A stretch of 64,000 nucleotides of DNA from positions 365,535 through 429,534 of the forward strand of contig FJOG01000002.1 of the NCBI GenBank assembly GCA_900073065.1, written 5' to 3'. This stretch comes from Phialocephala subalpina. Taxonomy: Eukaryota > Ascomycota > Leotiomycetes > Helotiales > Mollisiaceae. This document shows, piece after piece, positions 44,826 to 57,022 of this stretch; position 1 is the stretch's first letter; each line of letters opens with the position of its first letter. A program made the position numbers and the translations under genes. A model generated the notes under the pieces. It was not told the DNA's origin and made no database searches. It worked only from the letters and a program-made list of their open reading frames with translations.

Positions 44826-46642
44826 TCATACAGTGCCATAGTTGCCTTCAGCATCCGGGAGAGGAATAGCCTTGTAGAGAAGGATCAAAGCAGAATGAGA
44901 CTCGCCACCACCAGACAAGGACAAAAGCTTATCCGGCTCAACCTCAGAGACTTTGTCATCGTTGAACCACCACCAGTTTCCATCCTCCTCTCCACGCTTG
45001 CCAGTCTTTGGGTCGAGTGGGCCAAGCTTCTTGACATAGGAGGTGTAGTGACCACTGTCAGCACTGGCACCTTGATGGGTGATGATACCTCGAAGCTCAT
45101 AGAGACCTGACTTGTTGGCACCTTCGTCGTTGAGAAGCTCGGGGCTGATCATCGCATGCAACTCCTTCTTCGCTGCCAAAACTGCTGCAGCTCGCTCCGC
45201 CTCGACCTCAGCATCTGTCTTGTAGACGACGTCCTCCATTGGGGTATCACCATCTGCGGACTTGCCATCCTTCTTATCCTTCTTGTCGTCCTTTTTCTCG
45301 CCCGCCTTGACGGACTCGGAGACAGAGTCAACGATGCCGGCCTTCTCGTCAGCAATTGCCTTGTCATGAATGCGCTTCTGACGCTTGCGAGCACGCTCAA
45401 CATCCTCCTCGTCCTTTCGAACCTCCCGGACCTTGTCACGGACAGGAATCAATAGCTTCTTCAGGTCGTCGGTGCAGAACTCAACAACGTCCAACTCGTC
45501 TGGGAAGGTAACCTTGCGCATGATCTTGGCTTTCTTCTGTGCCTCTCGCTTCCAGAAGAACCGGATAAAGTGAACGGTGAGGTATTTCGGCAACCGTGAA
45601 ATCTTGGACTTCTTGGTGTACATCGCATCTCTACCAAGGACCTCAGAATTCTTCTCGATCTTCTCTTCCAAGCCAGCCAGGATACCATCTCTGAGGTGAT
45701 TCGTAGCAGCGGTGATATGGCAGTCGAGCTTCAAGAATGGGTCCTCGCCCTTCACTGGCTCTTCGCCACCCTCCTTCGCAGCCTCCTCATCACACTCTGT
45801 CACAGAGGAGAACGAACCAGCCATGTATTTGTCGATGAATGATATATCCTTGGGTTCTGAGCCGCCCTCAGCTGATTCCTTGATCTTCAACTTTTGTCGC
45901 AATTGCTGCACAATTTCTGTCCATGCTTCCTCCGCATCCTGTTGCGCATAACCGTGACCAGACTTTGACTTCTCGGCGAATCGTGGGAAGGCGGTTCGGA
46001 GGGCGTTGAGGAAAACGAGAGGAGGGAAGCCTTCTTGAGTCTCTCCCATCTGCTTAAAGAGATCTCGCAGAGACGCAGTCAAATCCGTAGCTGATCCAAG
46101 TCCACCAAGTCCAAACATGCTGAGATCTCCCAACGTTGAACCAGAAGCGCCGCTGGGTCCAGGCGCAGCGGTGTACTTGCCCAGCTCAGTTTGCAATTCT
46201 GGAATTGCTCGCAGAGTCTGCAACGACGAGTTCATGTAGCAGGTATTTCCCAGATTCTGCAGACCAGCTGGTGTCGCGCCAACTTGTTGGGCAGCCTCTG
46301 CTTCGGTCATGTCCTCCACGAACTTGACTGCCTCCTTCGGTCGCTGGAGCTCGTTTGCACCGGACGGAGTACCCACCATCATGAATGTCTGGCCAGGCTT
46401 TGCCCCGAGCTTCGAGAGCTCCGTATCATCTTTCAATTGGCCACCCTTCACCAAGATCTTTTGTCGGTCTGGCTCGACGCCGGTAAGGGAGTATAGCTGG
46501 TACTTCAAGACTTCGCCGGTGGAGGTAGGATCGATTTCGACATCGTACTTATTGCCCTGATGCTTGATCACAACTACTACCAATTAGCAGATGACCGGAT
46601 AAACTTCTAGAGGCTTTAAAACAGACCTGGTATGCTTGCCAT
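44826..46642 (-). CDS. UBP6: Proteasome-associated deubiquitinase UBP6/USP14
   Basis: Cysteine protease that trims ubiquitin from substrates at the 26S proteasome. Exons on the minus strand: 46642-46627 (16 coding bases, MASIP) and 46576-44826; 588 residues. The N-terminal ubiquitin-like domain (about residues 5-78, VVVIKHQGNKYDVEI ... LVKGGQLKDD) docks on the proteasome. The catalytic Cys box is GLQNLGNTCYMNSSLQTLR (C118), and the His box is DSGHYTSYVK near the C-terminus, with the closing WWWFNDDKVSEV. A charged insert (KAGEKKDDKKDKKDG) interrupts the catalytic domain. Everything expected is present. It is head to head with ARPC4, start codons about 315 bp apart. Confidence 0.95.
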
Positions 46643-46956
46643 CTTGGTGGCGGGGTTGAAAAAAGCGGTGGAGGATGTATTATGGGTATCGAGGTCGCGA
46701 AGATACGAAAGAAATAGTTTAAAGGACTTTAGGAAATTCAAGACCAGATCTTGGGATGAGATCGCAGTCGAGATTTAAATCCAAGACGCGGAAGAGGAGA
46801 AAGACCAGAAACAAATACTTTGAAATCGAAGAAGGCGGGCGGCTCAATCCACTAGCGCGTTACGTAGCGCGGGTCTGCCTCGACCCCACCAAGACTCTCA
46901 TTGAACACACGACGACGACAACAGCAGCGGGGAGTCTGCACACTCACATTGACAAG
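46643..46956. promoter_or_regulatory. Bidirectional promoter of UBP6 and ARPC4
   Basis: About 314 bp between two housekeeping start codons transcribed in opposite directions. No other gene fits. No specific factor site recognised. Confidence 0.5.
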
Positions 46957-47687
46957 ATGGTATGTATTATCTGCCCTCTGACTTCTTCGAACTCGTCCCT
47001 AGCATACTGACGATCGGCTAGTCTCAATCACTGCGACCCTACCTCCAATGCGTACGCTCCAGCTTAACCTCCGCCCTCTGCCTCTCCAACTTCGCATCCC
47101 AAACCTCCGAACGCCACAACGTCCCCGAAATCGAAGCCCAAACCTCCCCCGAGGTCCTCCTGAACCCTCTAACCGTCGCGCGAAACGAGAACGAGCGAGT
47201 CCTCATCGAGCCGAGCATAAACAGTGTTCGAATCAGCATCAAGATAAAGCAGGCAGATGAGATTGAGAATATCCTGGTACACAAGTTCACGAGGTTCTTG
47301 ACGCAGAGAGCGGAGGCATTCTTTATCTTACGGAGGAAGCCGATTAAGGTGGGTTGTGTTGTGATGTGTTGGGAGGAAAGGGTTGGGCTGACGGTGATAG
47401 GGATATGATATTTCGTTCTTGATTACGAATTTCCATACGGAGGAGATGTTGAAGCATAAGTTGGTGGACTTCATTATACAATTCATGGAAGAGGTTGATA
47501 AAGAGATTTCGGAAATGAAGCTCTTCGTGAGTTGGCCTGGAACGAATACGTTGGATCCCGTACTGATTGATGCTGCAGCTTAATGCTCGTGCAAGATTCG
47601 TGGCAGAATCGTTCTTGACTCCTGTGAGTATTTCAAGATAGGCTCTGCGATTGAGATAAGCTAACATATACTGCGTAGTTCGATTAA
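46957..47687 (+). CDS. ARPC4: Arp2/3 complex 20-kDa subunit (ARPC4)
   Basis: Structural core subunit of the actin-nucleating Arp2/3 complex. Five exons: 46957-46959 (the ATG alone), 47022-47348, 47401-47526, 47579-47623 and 47679-47687 (nine bases, FD-stop), giving 169 residues, the family's size. Recognisable stretches: [68 protein letters not shown] and the C-terminal [16 protein letters not shown]. The four introns are 52-62 bp with good donors and TAG/CAG acceptors. Both tiny terminal exons are easily missed by gene finders but are required for a complete protein. Confidence 0.93.
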
Positions 47688-48176
47688 GCATGGCATTGCA
47701 TAGAAAAGTACAAGTGCTAGGTGGCTATCATACTTCTTGGCATCAACGTACAAGAGGCGTTAGGGAGGCTGAGAAAATGAATAATGCTATGACAAGACAT
47801 AGCAATTCGGTCGCTACCAAAGTTAGCATTGAAGATCGTTGTACGAGGCGAACTGTATTTGCCTTTTTCGTTGTGTCTTATGGATGGAACCTGGCAAGCA
47901 CTTCGTTCAAGTGACGAGATGCCACATCCACTTTCAAATATCACATGAACCGAGCAGTCAAGGATCGAGTGTGATACGATTTCGAAAGTGATGAATTCAT
48001 TACACAGTACTGTTCTTTCAGTACTATCAATCAAAGGAAGTAAACAATAACCTCAGCTCTGAATATCCCATGATGGATCTGTCAGGTCTGACTGATGCCA
48101 TACCCGAAAGCAAATATACCTCCAATAACGCTGTCCGAATTTCAAGTGTTGTCGCCCAGGACCCTCCGCATTTCTC
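47688..48176. other. Intergenic, no gene seen
   Basis: Convergent gap between ARPC4 and the small secreted protein gene; no supported coding frame. Confidence 0.4.
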
Positions 48177-48842
48177 TTACTCGTAAAGGTCATAGTCTTC
48201 ATCAATATCGAAGACGTCCAAATCATAACCACTTGATTTTGCTTCTCTCAACCAAGCCGCTTTGATCTTATAGGTACCGGCAGGAATCGCGTCAGAGGAG
48301 CCATCCTTCGCATACGAGCCATCCTTTGAATACCAGCCCCTGTTGTGCAATGTGATCTCATCAGTGGCCGAATTGTAGGTCATCACGCCTTCCTCAGGTG
48401 GCAGACAATCGAAGGTCTTCAGATCTGAGGTCATGGAAGTGGATTTCTGCAGAGGTCAGTGGACTGCCAGCGTTAAAGATAGGGAAAGCCTACAGTATTA
48501 CAGCAGACCGGAACCTGGGAAACCCCAGGGTAGTCCTTCCAGTGAGGTATGTTGAAGCACGCAGAGGCGTATTGATAGCCATTGGCTGGAAGACTGATAG
48601 CGTCCTCCGTTATATTGAGCATGGTGTAGAGGTTCGTGGGCTTAGCAGGGTAGCCTAGCAAAGTCAACTTGAGGTCGAAGATAAGGACAGGCAGCCATAC
48701 AGTTGACACCAATACCAGTTGTAGAGACGGACCTGCAGCAGTGGGCCGCTGGCTCGATGCAGCTGAAGACATCCGCAACATAGGCAAGTGCCGCGGCAGC
48801 GCAAGTCGCGAGAGTGAGGATCGTGGTGAGAGTGGCACGCAT
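48177..48842 (-). CDS. Small secreted protein with hydrophobin-like cysteine order
   Basis: Exons on the minus strand: 48842-48701, 48654-48494 and 48446-48177; introns are only 46 and 47 bp; 190 residues. It has a signal peptide (MRATLTTILTLATCAAAALA). The mature part holds eight cysteines in the order C, CC, C, C, CC, C (residues 28, 35-36, 48, 80, 98-99, 115), the order found in hydrophobins. The spacings (6, 11, 31, 17, 15) do not fit class I or II exactly, the 31- and 17-residue gaps being too long. A further 75-residue tail is acidic at its end (VFDIDEDYDLYE) and carries a short repeat (SKDGSYAKDGS). It could be a divergent hydrophobin-like surface protein or an unrelated secreted effector-like protein; biochemical role unknown. 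Confidence 0.75.
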
Positions 48843-49163
48843 GTTGACGACGCTGAGATGTGTCTTAGAATAATGCGAGTATGTGATGCAATTGATGGAT
48901 GAAGTTGTGTTGTTTTGAAGCAATGATGTATCGAATGCGGGTGTTTCCAAGAGATGAAGATGGAGTTGTAGAAGAGAAGAAGATCTTGAGTTCGGCAGGA
49001 AGTTTTATGGTGCTGCTTCGTGGATGCGGAAGGTGCGTGGTCTGAGTTGGGAGCAAGCGGTTGCGATGCTGTCGTTCCTTCCTCGAAGGGTGAGCTACGA
49101 GTCTGCCTTTCTTGAGCCCATACCATTACTGAACAGATAAAACCCAAATGTTTTCTGGGTTTC
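48843..49163. other. Intergenic, no gene seen
   Basis: Promoter of the small secreted protein gene and 3' flank of the lipase gene. Confidence 0.4.
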
Positions 49164-50652
49164 TCAGGATGTAGGAATCGCAGTTGCAGAAGTCGTCTTG
49201 TCCCAGCACCCACCAAACCACCCAGGCGTCCTGCAAGTAGCAGTCGAAGTCGACGTGGAGCTCGAAGAGGGCATCGAGGTCGTAGTCCTATTTCTCGATA
49301 CCTCCTTCCAACTCGAGCAATCCGTGCAGTCCGGAACAGCTTTACATTCTGGCACCGTCTCGTATCTTAGAAGCACATCATAGATGACAGAAGTGATTCC
49401 ATGACTGAGAATCGAGCTATGCCAACCAAAGTCTTTCATGACATCGTATACACACTTCCTTCCAGTATGGCACGTGCTCTCAAACGAGTATCCCGCAAGC
49501 GCGCAGGTAGCGGTCCACCCCGTGCATGTTCCAGTGAAGATTGGATCTGAGGTGACTCCGAAGTGGAATGTTCCTGTGTTGTTGCGCGACTGAGGGGTTC
49601 CTGATCCTGGTGGAGCTGGAAGACCGAGTCTGCTGACAGGCAATGCATCTCCTGGAGTCTCGAAAGTGATTGCTGGCAGTCCATACGTCAGGCCAAGTAA
49701 AGAACTCATGGTACCTCCAAGTGAGTGGCCGGTAAGCCAGATCTGAGAATCAGGGTACAGAGCTGTGATGTTCGAGTAGATTTGTTGAGCAGCAGCGTAG
49801 TACTTCTCCTCTTTCCTCAAGCAGCTTCCAACGCACGAAATATCGCAAGTGCTTCCTTTCGCACAGTTACAGGCTCGGTGATAAAGGAACGAGCCTTGCC
49901 CACAACAACAACCAAACAGCATGTTGACATTTTCCTTGTCCTGCCATGCTGTGTCCCATGGATTCCAGAACCTGGCACTTCCTCCCTTGAATGAGATTAC
50001 GACCGTTGATTCGTCTTCGTTAGCGTAGACGTAACCTCGAACACCTTCCTTTTCCCAACCAAATCCTTCCGTCTCGTTGAAGCCGCCACCAACGTCCTTC
50101 CAGTCACCTTTGTTGAGTTCTGGTTCATAGGCATTTGCTCCCATGTAGGCAAAAGTCAGGATCGTGTCCTTATCGGTCACATTGGGACCAGAGATAGTAT
50201 CCAAAGCCCATTGATTTGATGCAGATTCCCAGACATTGACGCCTTCTTGCGCTGCAGTGATTAACGGTTCAAGTACGGACGGTCTTCGGTCTTGAAGTCT
50301 TTCAATGTCCACGGGAGAACTCGAAGCAATCAGCGGCCTTGTGATCTCAATCTTTGGTCCTATTTCCGGGTCGAGTTCTGAGTTTATCCATAGGGTTGAT
50401 CTGGAGTCGGAGATGTCGAAGTGCTTGTGCAGGTCCGGGTTGAGGTGAGTGCCGTGATGGAAGATGTGACGAAGGGACTGACAGAAGTTGAGCTAAAGAC
50501 AGATACTGATTTGAGATAAAACTTACGAAAACGTCAATGGTATTCTCTGAGAAGGAGTGCTCATCAGTAGGAAAGAGAGGTCGCTGCCTAACATCTTCAC
50601 TCCTCGCTCCAGCAAGATGTGACAGTATCAACGGAGCCAAAAGATACTTCAT
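49164..50652 (-). CDS. ATG15-like class 3 lipase
   Basis: Serine lipase resembling the vacuolar lipase that breaks down autophagic bodies. Exons on the minus strand are 50652-50527 and 50477-49164 (49-bp intron), 479 residues. A signal peptide or anchor (MKYLLAPLILSHLAGA) is followed by LRHIFHHGTHLNPDLHKH, WKDVGGGFNETEGFGWE and the disulphide-rich FGCCCGQG segment. The nucleophile elbow is GHSLGGTMSSLLGLTYGLP (S294), and then ITFETPGDALPVSRLGLP, all typical of ATG15. The C-terminus is a Ser/Thr-rich tail with a cysteine cluster (GWFGGCWDKTT), unlike yeast ATG15, and the protein is shorter than many fungal orthologs, so a secreted paralog is possible. The histidine WHSSILSHGI is present. Confidence 0.85.
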
Positions 50653-52524
50653 GGTGCTTAACTCGTGCGAGAAAATGTATAAAAGAGCGACAACCTTCTC
50701 AAGCAGATTGACCTTGAGAACTTGAGAAGCACAGTTTTGTAGATAAGTGAAGCACCGGGGTCATATGCGCCTAGCGCTTACGAGGCGTGTGATCTCGGTG
50801 ACGGAAGATACACAATATCGTGACCAATTTTACGCGGACCTGGCAAGACTCGAACATCATGAGTAGGATTGCTAAAAGAGCTTGCCAAATGATAAAAGAA
50901 AAGGATCCAATCTTTCACCTAAGATACCCAGAAGCCTCAAAAGGGGCAAGAGTTCGTACGTGATTATCTTCTGCATCCACTTGGTGCTCTCTCGTCCTTC
51001 CAACTCCTTCATTTCTTTGGCCAAACAAGACTCGAGGATGCATGTTCAAGGAGACTTTAATGATAATCTTCCAGACTGAGTATAGTCTTATTGGCCTCCT
51101 TTGTGTCGTTTTTGAAAACAGGTTAGAAAAAATAAATAATAGAGAGAGTAGGAAAACATTTGATCGTTTATTTGAGGTTCGAGGGTCCTAAGGCTAAACC
51201 CGATGAGGCAGCGCTTGGCCCGCGAGCTCGGGGTACCTCCAACTTGTCCTCCTCTTGTCCCCTCAATCGCCCTCTTGACCTTCATCACCCACTTCTCTTC
51301 TTGCGGGGCTTACTCCCAATTGTCGTCAGATAAGATGATTGTACAAGTCTATCAATGTAGCTGAGATCAGCTCACCTTGGCCATGGCGGGGCTTCTGGCG
51401 ATTTAGCCTTCACTTCAAACCGAAGGTATCGAGAGCGTTTGATGTATCTGCGATTTGCTGGGTTACAGACACCCTCCTCCGGTTCTTGCTTGACTTAACT
51501 ACTGACAATTGGGACACAGATTAGTACCTAACCATGCTAGGTTCTGTGCGTTGAAACCAGCTGCATCGTCGCTCTCCATATCCGGCTCGATTTCCTAGAA
51601 CCTAGTCAACATCCCTCTGCAAGAGGATACCTCGAAATACGATTTGGATACCGCACGAACACAGCCCTCCTGTCCTCGAAAGCGCCGTGAGATGTCGGCG
51701 AAGAAACGCTAGAAGAGAGGAAGAGCGTCGGATGAAGAAGCATCTCGGGTTGTCGAGAACAAGTAATTACCGCAAGATATTTGGCTATCACAATTCAGAC
51801 AATGGCACGAGGGCCATTGGTCGAGAAATGTGGGATGAATATGGAAGATTTGGTGTCTGGGATACTGGAGGATCTGGGAGAGGCTAGGGTCCATATAATG
51901 AATTCCCAAATAAGAGGTTTCACACGGTTCAGCAAACACTTGGGAGATACTCGAGGACGACTATCCTGCCCATTTGAAGAGCATATGTTGCAACTCGCGT
52001 GGTAATTTAGGGTGAATAGATTGTCACATTGGTGAACAGACGGATGCAGTTATGATGCCCAAACTTGTGTTTTTTCTGGAAAAGAGAGGCACATATCGTG
52101 AGGGTGGATCTGGAATAGGTACTTCCGTCGAAACCAACGAACATCTAGCTCATGCTGTTCCCTGGAGGTGTTGACGTGGTTCCATCACTGTACCACTATA
52201 AATCTCAAGCCTGGTCACCCGAGTTCGCAAAGATAAATTCTTAGTAAACCGAGGGCGGGGAAAATAGTACGGGTAGTACGAAGAGATCCAACCTCCTTTT
52301 CCAGATCATTCAGCCACACCACCATCTCGACATCCTCCGCTTTCTCATTTTAAGAAATCTTACCCTACTCGCCCAAGCCACAACGTTCAGACATCCCCTC
52401 CACTCAGTCTTGCTTTCCTACACAATCAGGCTCGACAGCCTTGCAGACCTTAGTCCAATGGGAGGGGTCACAATGCGCTGGCGCCTAACAGCCTTGCGAC
52501 ATGGGTTTCCCCCAGCGCAGACGT
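50653..52524. other. 1.9-kb gene-free stretch
   Basis: No supported gene; short frames overlap in opposite senses. The left end is the lipase promoter, and the right end abuts the MITE. Confidence 0.4.
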
Positions 52525-52969
52525 TACAGCGGTGTGATTAACTAGTCGGAAACTCGAGAAATTCACCGAACGTAAATTTTTGATGAAAACCGATACTTTT
52601 AAATTTTTATAATTTGTTTTTAAACAAAGACTCTTATACCAAATTAAAGAGAACTTGATTTTAATTTAATCCATCTAATTCTTATAGACTATAACAATAT
52701 TATAAGATTTGAGAGCGAGGTTAAGAATCGAGCCCTATTATCGCGAATTAGAGCATCTATTTCTAGCACGCTCAAAAAGGCGATACAATACAAACCCTAT
52801 TAGAGATCGAATATTTCATAAGTAAATATCGATTTCATTTACTTATTTAGAGCTTCTACGTTGTAGTAATTAGGCATTTAAGCAAGGCATTTTTGAGCTT
52901 TTAGTGTTCGCTCTTTTTAAACTCTCGCTAAAAACCTCAAGTTTCCGACTAGTTAATCACACCGCTGTA
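52525..52969. mobile_element. MITE with 32-bp terminal inverted repeats and TA target duplication
   Basis: A 441-bp element (52527-52967) flanked by TA on both sides. Its ends are inverted repeats of about 32 bp (starting CAGCGGTGTGATTAACTAGT) that differ at one base. The inside is markedly AT-rich and has no transposase frame, so it is non-autonomous. The TA duplication and CAG ends fit a Tc1/mariner-pogo-type transposase acting in trans. It lies about 270 bp upstream of the intact HET gene. Confidence 0.85.
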
Positions 52970-53241
52970 GTCGAGTATCAATACTTTGGCTGACCTCGTC
53001 GAAAAACTTCTCTCCGAGATTTGTACAAGACTGAAGATTGTCGGCTGAGCTTCAAACACCGCCACAAGGCTCGAAACAACAAGGCTGCGCGCAGCTCCTT
53101 AGACTTGAACGACACACCAAAACATCAAAACCTGCCTTCGCTACTGTACCTTTCTGATTCGAGTATGCCCCTGGACGGGCATCACTGAACCGAGATTGAA
53201 CGAGCTCGCAAGGCCTCTTTCACCTTCGAATTCTCAGGGGA
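52970..53241. other. HET gene 5' flank
   Basis: Between the MITE and the HET start codon; the leader and promoter must lie here or in the MITE. No other feature recognised. Confidence 0.4.
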
Positions 53242-55745
53242 ATGGCGAACAAACATCTGGGGGGGCTTGAAGATCTCGACAATGAGGTTGTTGATCGTGT
53301 AGAGATCAACAACAATGTCCGCACTTTAGTGCCTAGATTCGAACGGGAATTGAAGGACGAGTATTGTCACGCATGCCGGGAATTCCCGATTAAATGGTCT
53401 CACATCGTTCGCCAATTGCCTCAAACCCTTGAAGCCGCTCAACAAAACATTCTAGGGTTTGAGGAGCCTTCAGTCTCCCATATAGGCAGTATTCAGCATT
53501 TAGAGGCTGCAAGTGTGGCAGGATGTCGATTATGCCGATTTCTCTTTCAGCGCATTCCGCCACCGGATTTACTTCATGCGTACAAGGTTGAGAAAAGGCT
53601 CAAAGCTCTTGGGCATCGGACTACGCTCTGTCTTGTTCCAGAGGGCAAGTTTTGTTTGGGAGGACTGCGCTATATGATGCACGACACATCGATATCTTTG
53701 AATTGCGGCGATGAATGCCTATTCGTGTTAAAAATCGACAAACAAGGTATGTTTCATGCCCATGTTTGAGATTGATGTTGGCACAAAATTCATAAACCAC
53801 GCAGTACCTTTCTCTCCGAACTTTAGAATTTCAGGTCAATTGATTGCGGGTCCAATTGATTTTGCGAAACAATGGCTGCACGCGTGCACTCGAGAGCACC
53901 CCCTCTGCAATGCCTCTACCACCCTCCATATACCAACACGGTTACTTTTCCTTGAAAGCAGCAACACCACAGAAGAGCAGAAAAACTCCTACCAACAGAC
54001 TGTGAGGCTCGTTGAGACTACAAACTGGGCTAAAGGGGTTGAGCGGGTTGAGTATGCGACTTTAAGCCACTCTTGGGGAGGATTGGACTTTCTGAAACTT
54101 ACCACAAGAACGCTTGACAAATTCAAGATCGGCATACCATTCGGCCTCCTCACACAGACATTTCGAGATGCTATAAATGTCACCCGTGATCTCGGGCTTC
54201 GATATATTTGGATAGACTCGTTGTGCATCATTCAAGATTCTGTCCAAGACTGGGATATTGAGGCTGGACGCATGAGCTCCGTCTATGGCGGCTCGTTCAT
54301 CAACATTGCCGCATCCAGCGCCAAAGATGGCAGTGAAGGGTTGTTTCTCAAGCCATCAGGCTTCGTTGGAGGCGCTTGTATTCCTCCTTCAAGTTTCAAC
54401 ACAGCAACGTATGGCGTCGCGACTTCGGGCCTCTATCATGAGGGCATACCCAACACATATCTCGCATCCCGAGCTTGGGCTTTTCAAGAACGGCTCCTTT
54501 CCCCCCGTACCTTGCATTTCGGCAGAAGCGGTAAGCCCACCTTCTCAGAGCAATATCCCCCTTCCCTCTTTGTTTCAAGAGTCCTGAATGCCCCGAGGCT
54601 CGTGGAACATTCTACTCTTCTCTCCTCTTTGAAGCACCTGAAATAGGAAACTAACACCGAGATTTTGGGCTCAGATCTCTTCTGGGAATGTCGGACCAAT
54701 GACGCTTGTGAATCCTTTCCCAACAAATTCCCGAAAGCCCTCATATTTTCTGACTTTATTCGCCCGCGAAAATCAATGTATGAGATCTGGCCAGAGATTA
54801 TCCAAATGTACAGCAGGTGCAGTGTAACGTACAGCAAGGATAAACTCGCAGCGTTGGCAGGAGTTGCACGAGTTGCGGGAAACGAGAGTGGCGATGACTA
54901 CCTCGCTGGTCTTTGGCGTTCAAACATTGAAGAGATGCTTTGTTGGATGGCTGAAAAATGTAAGTGTTTATCTTGCAATTTTCCCCTTCGTTTAATAGCT
55001 GTCTCGTGCCGAATATTATTCGGCATGCAGATGTCAATTGAGTTCATATCGTTGGCTTAACTCTATACATTTCTTCTCGGCTTGCTTGTCCGAATGCTAA
55101 ACATAGCTTTGACGTACAGCTACAGTCCGACCTAAAAATGGACAATATCGGGCACCTACTTGGTCTTGGGCATCTGTTGACGGCGGTGTCCACTGTTTTG
55201 ATCGTAGTGATTTCCAAGAAACCGAGAAACTATCCCGTGTGCTTGATGGTTACGTGTCGCCATTAGGACCAGATAACTTTGGTCAGATCAGTGGCGGCGT
55301 GCTTACCCTGGGCTCTTCCGCAATGCTGCCCGCGACTTTGATTATTCGTCAGTTTCCCCGGCTCATACTATCTGCTGATGGGCAGGATATTGAGGTAAAG
55401 GACACCTTAAGTGATGAACATTGCGAAGGCGGAGAATATACGGAACGCAACGAAGAACAGGATGTAATCGTAGTTCCGATGATAAAGTGGCTTGATACAT
55501 CGATGATAGACCCAATGGTCGGTGGATTCGCCTCGATATTTAGTTTACTTCTTCGACCAACCACGAGCAAGAAAGGCGAGTTCAAGCGGGTAGGCACCTT
55601 ACTCTTATATAGCTCGGGAGCATGCTGGCACCCATTTTGCGCGATGCTGGAAAAGATCGGAGCAAGCACAGCGCAAGAATGCTGCGCAGAGACAAGAGTG
55701 GACCCAGAGACAGGCAAGGAGCAATATGTAATCACCATCATCTAG
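53242..55745 (+). CDS. HET-domain protein, intact
   Basis: Heterokaryon-incompatibility-type protein, a family linked to non-self recognition and cell death in fungi. Exons 53242-53746, 53805-54530, 54675-54959 and 55120-55745; introns are 58, 144 and 160 bp; 713 residues. An N-terminal cysteine-containing region (YCHACREFP ... GCRLCRFLF) precedes the HET core: VEYATLSHSWGG, TFRDAINVTRDLGLRYIWID, SLCIIQD, SSVYGGSFINIAASSAKDG and ASRAWAFQERLLSPRTLHFG. Splicing then gives DLFWEC, KLAALAGVARV and RAPTWSWASVDG, all in the expected order. Motifs are complete, so it looks functional. The C-terminal 200 residues carry no recognised death or NACHT domain. The nearest upstream feature is a MITE. Confidence 0.9.
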
Positions 55746-56119
55746 CATCACTCCTAGCAAGTGAATAACGAGTTTCCTTTCCCTGGAGAATGTCCCAAAT
55801 TCCCACGTCTCTTAATATTATTGACATCAAAATCTCTAACCTCGCGTACCAGGAAGTCGCGACACGGTCATTTCTCCTTTAAGATTTCGTCCCTTCATCC
55901 GATTGTCATCACTTCCGTTTCTAGCATCCTGCTTCACCCGAAAATCTCAGGTGTCAAGAGCCAGCTTTTCCCATACATACCAGCATCAGCAGATTCAAAA
56001 TCAACATCTCAGCACCAATATCTCGTCATCTGACTCCTCTCTTGCCACAACACTGCTCTCCTCATCTATCATCGTCAACCTTACGAAGTGGAAATGCCAG
56101 CCACTTTACCTCGCTCCTC
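55746..56119. other. Flank up to the assembly gap, no gene seen
   Basis: Pyrimidine-rich stretch downstream of the HET gene, ending at the N run. No supported coding frame. Confidence 0.35.
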
Positions 56120-56543
56120 NNNNNNNNNNNNNNNNNNNNNNNNNNNNNNNNNNNNNNNNNNNNNNNNNNNNNNNNNNNNNNNNNNNNNNNNNNNNNNNNN
56201 NNNNNNNNNNNNNNNNNNNNNNNNNNNNNNNNNNNNNNNNNNNNNNNNNNNNNNNNNNNNNNNNNNNNNNNNNNNNNNNNNNNNNNNNNNNNNNNNNNNN
56301 NNNNNNNNNNNNNNNNNNNNNNNNNNNNNNNNNNNNNNNNNNNNNNNNNNNNNNNNNNNNNNNNNNNNNNNNNNNNNNNNNNNNNNNNNNNNNNNNNNNN
56401 NNNNNNNNNNNNNNNNNNNNNNNNNNNNNNNNNNNNNNNNNNNNNNNNNNNNNNNNNNNNNNNNNNNNNNNNNNNNNNNNNNNNNNNNNNNNNNNNNNNN
56501 NNNNNNNNNNNNNNNNNNNNNNNNNNNNNNNNNNNNNNNNNNN
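56120..56543. other. Assembly gap (424 Ns)
   Basis: Unknown bases. Any open frame crossing it is an artefact of reading N as X. Confidence 1.
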
Positions 56544-57022
56544 TGAACCGGATCGCTAGTCTTCACAACTCCCACGTCTCCCTCGCCATGTTCCTTGGGC
56601 CTTCTTTTAACTTTTCACATCTGAGCTTCCACGGGGCATCTAGTTTCATAAACACAACTCACACATCTACAGCACCATTCGTGATCAGAAAAGAGTGTTT
56701 GAGTAAGCAAATGTCTGCATTGAAACAACTAAGCAAATGGGTATCTTCCTTCTGTAACTCCACAAGTGAGCAAAATACCTTTATCGTATCCAGCAAATCA
56801 TCCATCCATCTTTCTCAGTCAACCATGACATTGAATCCTTCACTCCCACCCTTCGGTACCAAAATAAATAGCAAGATATGTGCAAGATGTGTACCCTTTC
56901 CTTTTCCCGAGCCTCCCTACCATCTCCATCTCCCATCCACTCTGCCCGCCTTCAGCTCGCAAGTACAAGCTCGAAAGTAGACAGGAGCGATCGAGACAGG
57001 ACCGGAGAGCAGAGAAGAGAGC
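56544..57022. other. Flank between gap and REC8 3' end
   Basis: No gene seen; probably contains the REC8 3' UTR. Confidence 0.35.

Noticed and set aside
55903..56980. Long open frames across the gap
   Set aside because: They exist only because N codons are read as X; nothing coding is seen on either side.
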